Source: Sinomicrobium soli (GTDB lineage: Bacteria > Bacteroidota > Bacteroidia > Flavobacteriales > Flavobacteriaceae). Taken from it: DNA of 64,000 nucleotides. The stretch lies in contig NZ_QLNV01000015.1 of NCBI RefSeq assembly GCF_003285545.1, positions 31,977 to 95,976 of the forward strand. The letters run 5' to 3'. Of this stretch, positions 62,675 to 64,000 are shown piece after piece. A program made the position numbers and the translations under genes. The notes beneath the pieces are model-generated. The model saw only the letters and a list, made by a program, of their open reading frames with translations. It had not been told where the DNA came from and searched no databases. Each line of letters begins with the position of its first letter. The first letter of the stretch is position 1.

Positions 62675-63790
62675 TTACGGTTTGGTGTTTATCATATGGT
62701 TTTCTACCCGGGCACCCCGGTCCACATCTACCTGATAGGCGTTCCGGGCCCCCGCCTTTATAATGGCGCGTATGACCTTCTGCGGTTCTTTCGGGGCTAT
62801 TACTACAATACATCCCCCTCCGCCGGAGCCTACTATTTTTGCTCCCAGCGCCCCGGCATCCAGCGCGGCTTCTATCATGGCATCAATACGGGGTACGGTA
62901 ATGTGAAGCAGGTCGCGGAGGATATTGTGATGCGTATTCATAAGTTGTCCCAGCGACTGCAGGTCCGGATCTTCTGTCCTGAACAGTTCGAGGGCCTTTA
63001 ATGTACAGTCGTGATTTTTTACGGCTGCTTCGAAGAAAGGGTGTAGGCGCTCCGGAAGAATACCGAGGTATTTGCCGAGCTCCCCCGGGGTGGTCTCCTC
63101 GAGCCGGAAACCGGGATATTGTTTTTTTACAGCTTCCACGGCATCCAGCGCGTACTGTTTTAACCTGCTCAGGGTCCCTATGGTCTCCTTCGGTACCCCC
63201 GACTCGGCCACGATCAGTCCGTGGAGCTCCTTCCGTATAATGTTACAGGAAAAATGTGCCCCCGTTTCTATGTGTACCACATTTCCCACCCCTATGCTGT
63301 ACTGATCCATTTTACCGCCGGGTTCGCCGTGTTCGGTAACCTCCGCCTCATAAGCGATACGGGAGATCAGCTCGGGTGTTATTTCCTCATCTATACCGAA
63401 GGTAGAGGCCAGAAAGTTGATCCAGGCCACCACCACGGCCGAGGAGCTCGATATTCCGGCGTTCATGGGGACATCGCCCCGGATATCTATGTCGAAACCC
63501 GTATCGGGACGGCAACCGTAACGGTGCAGTACCTTCAGGGAAGACAACAGGTAGTCCCTGTATGCCAGATCCTCTGAAGATACGTCCAGGTTAATGGTGC
63601 GTTCTTCCCCCAGGTCTTTCAGGAAAAGACGAAAGACGCCCCTGGTATTCGGAACAGCCCGAAGCTTTACATAACGGTTAATAGCACAGGCAATTACCGG
63701 AAGCCCCAGGTAATCCTGATGATCCCCGAAAAGACAAACCCTGCCGGGGGCTATGGAATGTATTTCTTCTGGTTTTATATGATCGGTCAT
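62675..63790 (-). CDS. Galactokinase-like GHMP sugar kinase
   Basis: 371 residues. Substrate-binding signature APGRVCLFGDHQDYLGLPVI (galactokinases have GEHTDY; here Asp-His-Gln-Asp-Tyr), GHMP ATP motif DVPMNAGISSSSAVVVA, HGEPGGKMDQY with the catalytic Asp, and GSGGGGCIVVI near the C-terminus. Phosphorylates a monosaccharide at C1, most likely galactose or a close relative (galacturonate and fucose/arabinose-type kinases are alternatives). First gene of a two-gene operon with the nucleotidyltransferase; the promoter contains a palindromic operator candidate. The distance to the glycan locus is ~9 kb, so a metabolic link is inferred. Confidence 0.82.
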   Translation of the reverse strand: MTDHIKPEEIHSIAPGRVCLFGDHQDYLGLPVIACAINRYVKLRAVPNTRGVFRLFLKDLGEERTINLDVSSEDLAYRDYLLSSLKVLHRYGCRPDTGFDIDIRGDVPMNAGISSSSAVVVAWINFLASTFGIDEEITPELISRIAYEAEVTEHGEPGGKMDQYSIGVGNVVHIETGAHFSCNIIRKELHGLIVAESGVPKETIGTLSRLKQYALDAVEAVKKQYPGFRLEETTPGELGKYLGILPERLHPFFEAAVKNHDCTLKALELFRTEDPDLQSLGQLMNTHHNILRDLLHITVPRIDAMIEAALDAGALGAKIVGSGGGGCIVVIAPKEPQKVIRAIIKAGARNAYQVDVDRGARVENHMINTKP

Positions 63791-63845
63791 GTATGAATAA
63801 TAATTATGAGATCTTGAAATTATAAGGGACTACGAACAGTAGTGG

Positions 63846-63876
63846 CAAATGTAATAAATTATGTGTTCGAACACAA
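63846..63876 (-). promoter_or_regulatory. Promoter of the kinase/nucleotidyltransferase operon with embedded operator
   Basis: Minus-strand TTG (63874-63876), 20-base spacer, TACATTTG (63846-63853), an exact consensus. The perfect 14-bp palindrome TGTGTTCGAACACA (63862-63875) lies in the spacer and touches the -33 element, so a bound repressor would block the polymerase. Confidence 0.6.
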
Positions 63877-63931
63877 AATATGGATACTTTTATTTTACGC
63901 CTTTTTTAATTTTATATTAGGTATCACTAGT

Positions 63932-63950
63932 GTCCCATTAAAATTGGGAC
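63932..63950. repeat. GTCCCA/TGGGAC hairpin near the right edge
   Basis: GTCCCA-TTAAAAT-TGGGAC, followed by an AT-rich stretch to the window end. Possibly a terminal structure of an element that continues beyond the window; no coding sequence is visible, and it cannot be resolved here. Confidence 0.35.
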
Positions 63951-64000
63951 GTTGTTAAAAATTAAATAAACTTGGCCCATTTGGTCCAAATCGTTCTTTG

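Overview
The window reads as chromosomal DNA of a member of the Bacteroidota, most likely family Flavobacteriaceae. Reasons seen in the sequence: promoter boxes of the TTG / TAnnTTTG type, no Shine-Dalgarno pattern, SusC/SusD genes, a type IX secretion sorting domain, a DUF5686 protein, and gene neighbourhoods typical of that family (rplM-rpsI-rpsB-tsf-pyrH-frr; ftsX-DUF3098-uppP-truB; fbp, GNAT, aspartate kinase). The genus cannot be fixed; moderate GC content would fit genera such as Sinomicrobium.

Layout. 1-5 kb (minus strand): the start of a DUF5686 surface protein, then the translation operon rplM-rpsI, rpsB-tsf, pyrH-frr. 5.4-11.4 kb: a giant alpha-2-macroglobulin-like protein. 11.4-24.3 kb: housekeeping genes (polA, anmK, a TonB-like protein, truB, uppP, DUF3098, ftsX, mfd, a TerB-like protein). 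The truB-uppP junction is interrupted by a ~0.5 kb element made of a DUF559 endonuclease-like gene between two inward-facing covarying hairpins. 24.3-27.6 kb: a minus-strand operon of a coiled-coil protein, a Roadblock-like protein, a Rab-like GTPase and a hybrid histidine kinase, which looks like an uncharacterised signalling module. 27.7-30.9 kb: fbp, a GNAT protein and aspartate kinase. 31-34 kb: an ABC exporter-type operon with a NEW3-domain partner.

34.5-54.9 kb is a polysaccharide-utilisation locus: GH36, a GntR-type sugar-sensing regulator, an SSS symporter, SusC, SusD, GH97, a T9SS-secreted clan GH-D-like enzyme with a carbohydrate-binding module, a putative surface glycan-binding lipoprotein, GH95, aldose 1-epimerase and a lipoprotein phosphodiesterase. 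Three alpha-galactosidase-type enzymes plus a GH95 alpha-L-fucosidase/alpha-L-galactosidase suggest an alpha-galactose-rich, fucosylated (or L-galactosylated) glycan. Sugar released outside would be imported by SusCD and the symporter, mutarotated by GalM, and could enter central metabolism through the galactokinase-like kinase and nucleotidyltransferase at 61.8-63.8 kb.

54.9-64 kb: an ecotin, small accessory genes, two tRNA genes (Val, initiator Met), an alanine/sodium symporter, a GH109-type Tat-exported oxidoreductase-fold glycosidase, a DUF3472 lipoprotein and the kinase/nucleotidyltransferase pair, which has a palindromic operator candidate inside its promoter. Several intergenic gaps carry related repeat words and TGTCATTC-ended repeats.
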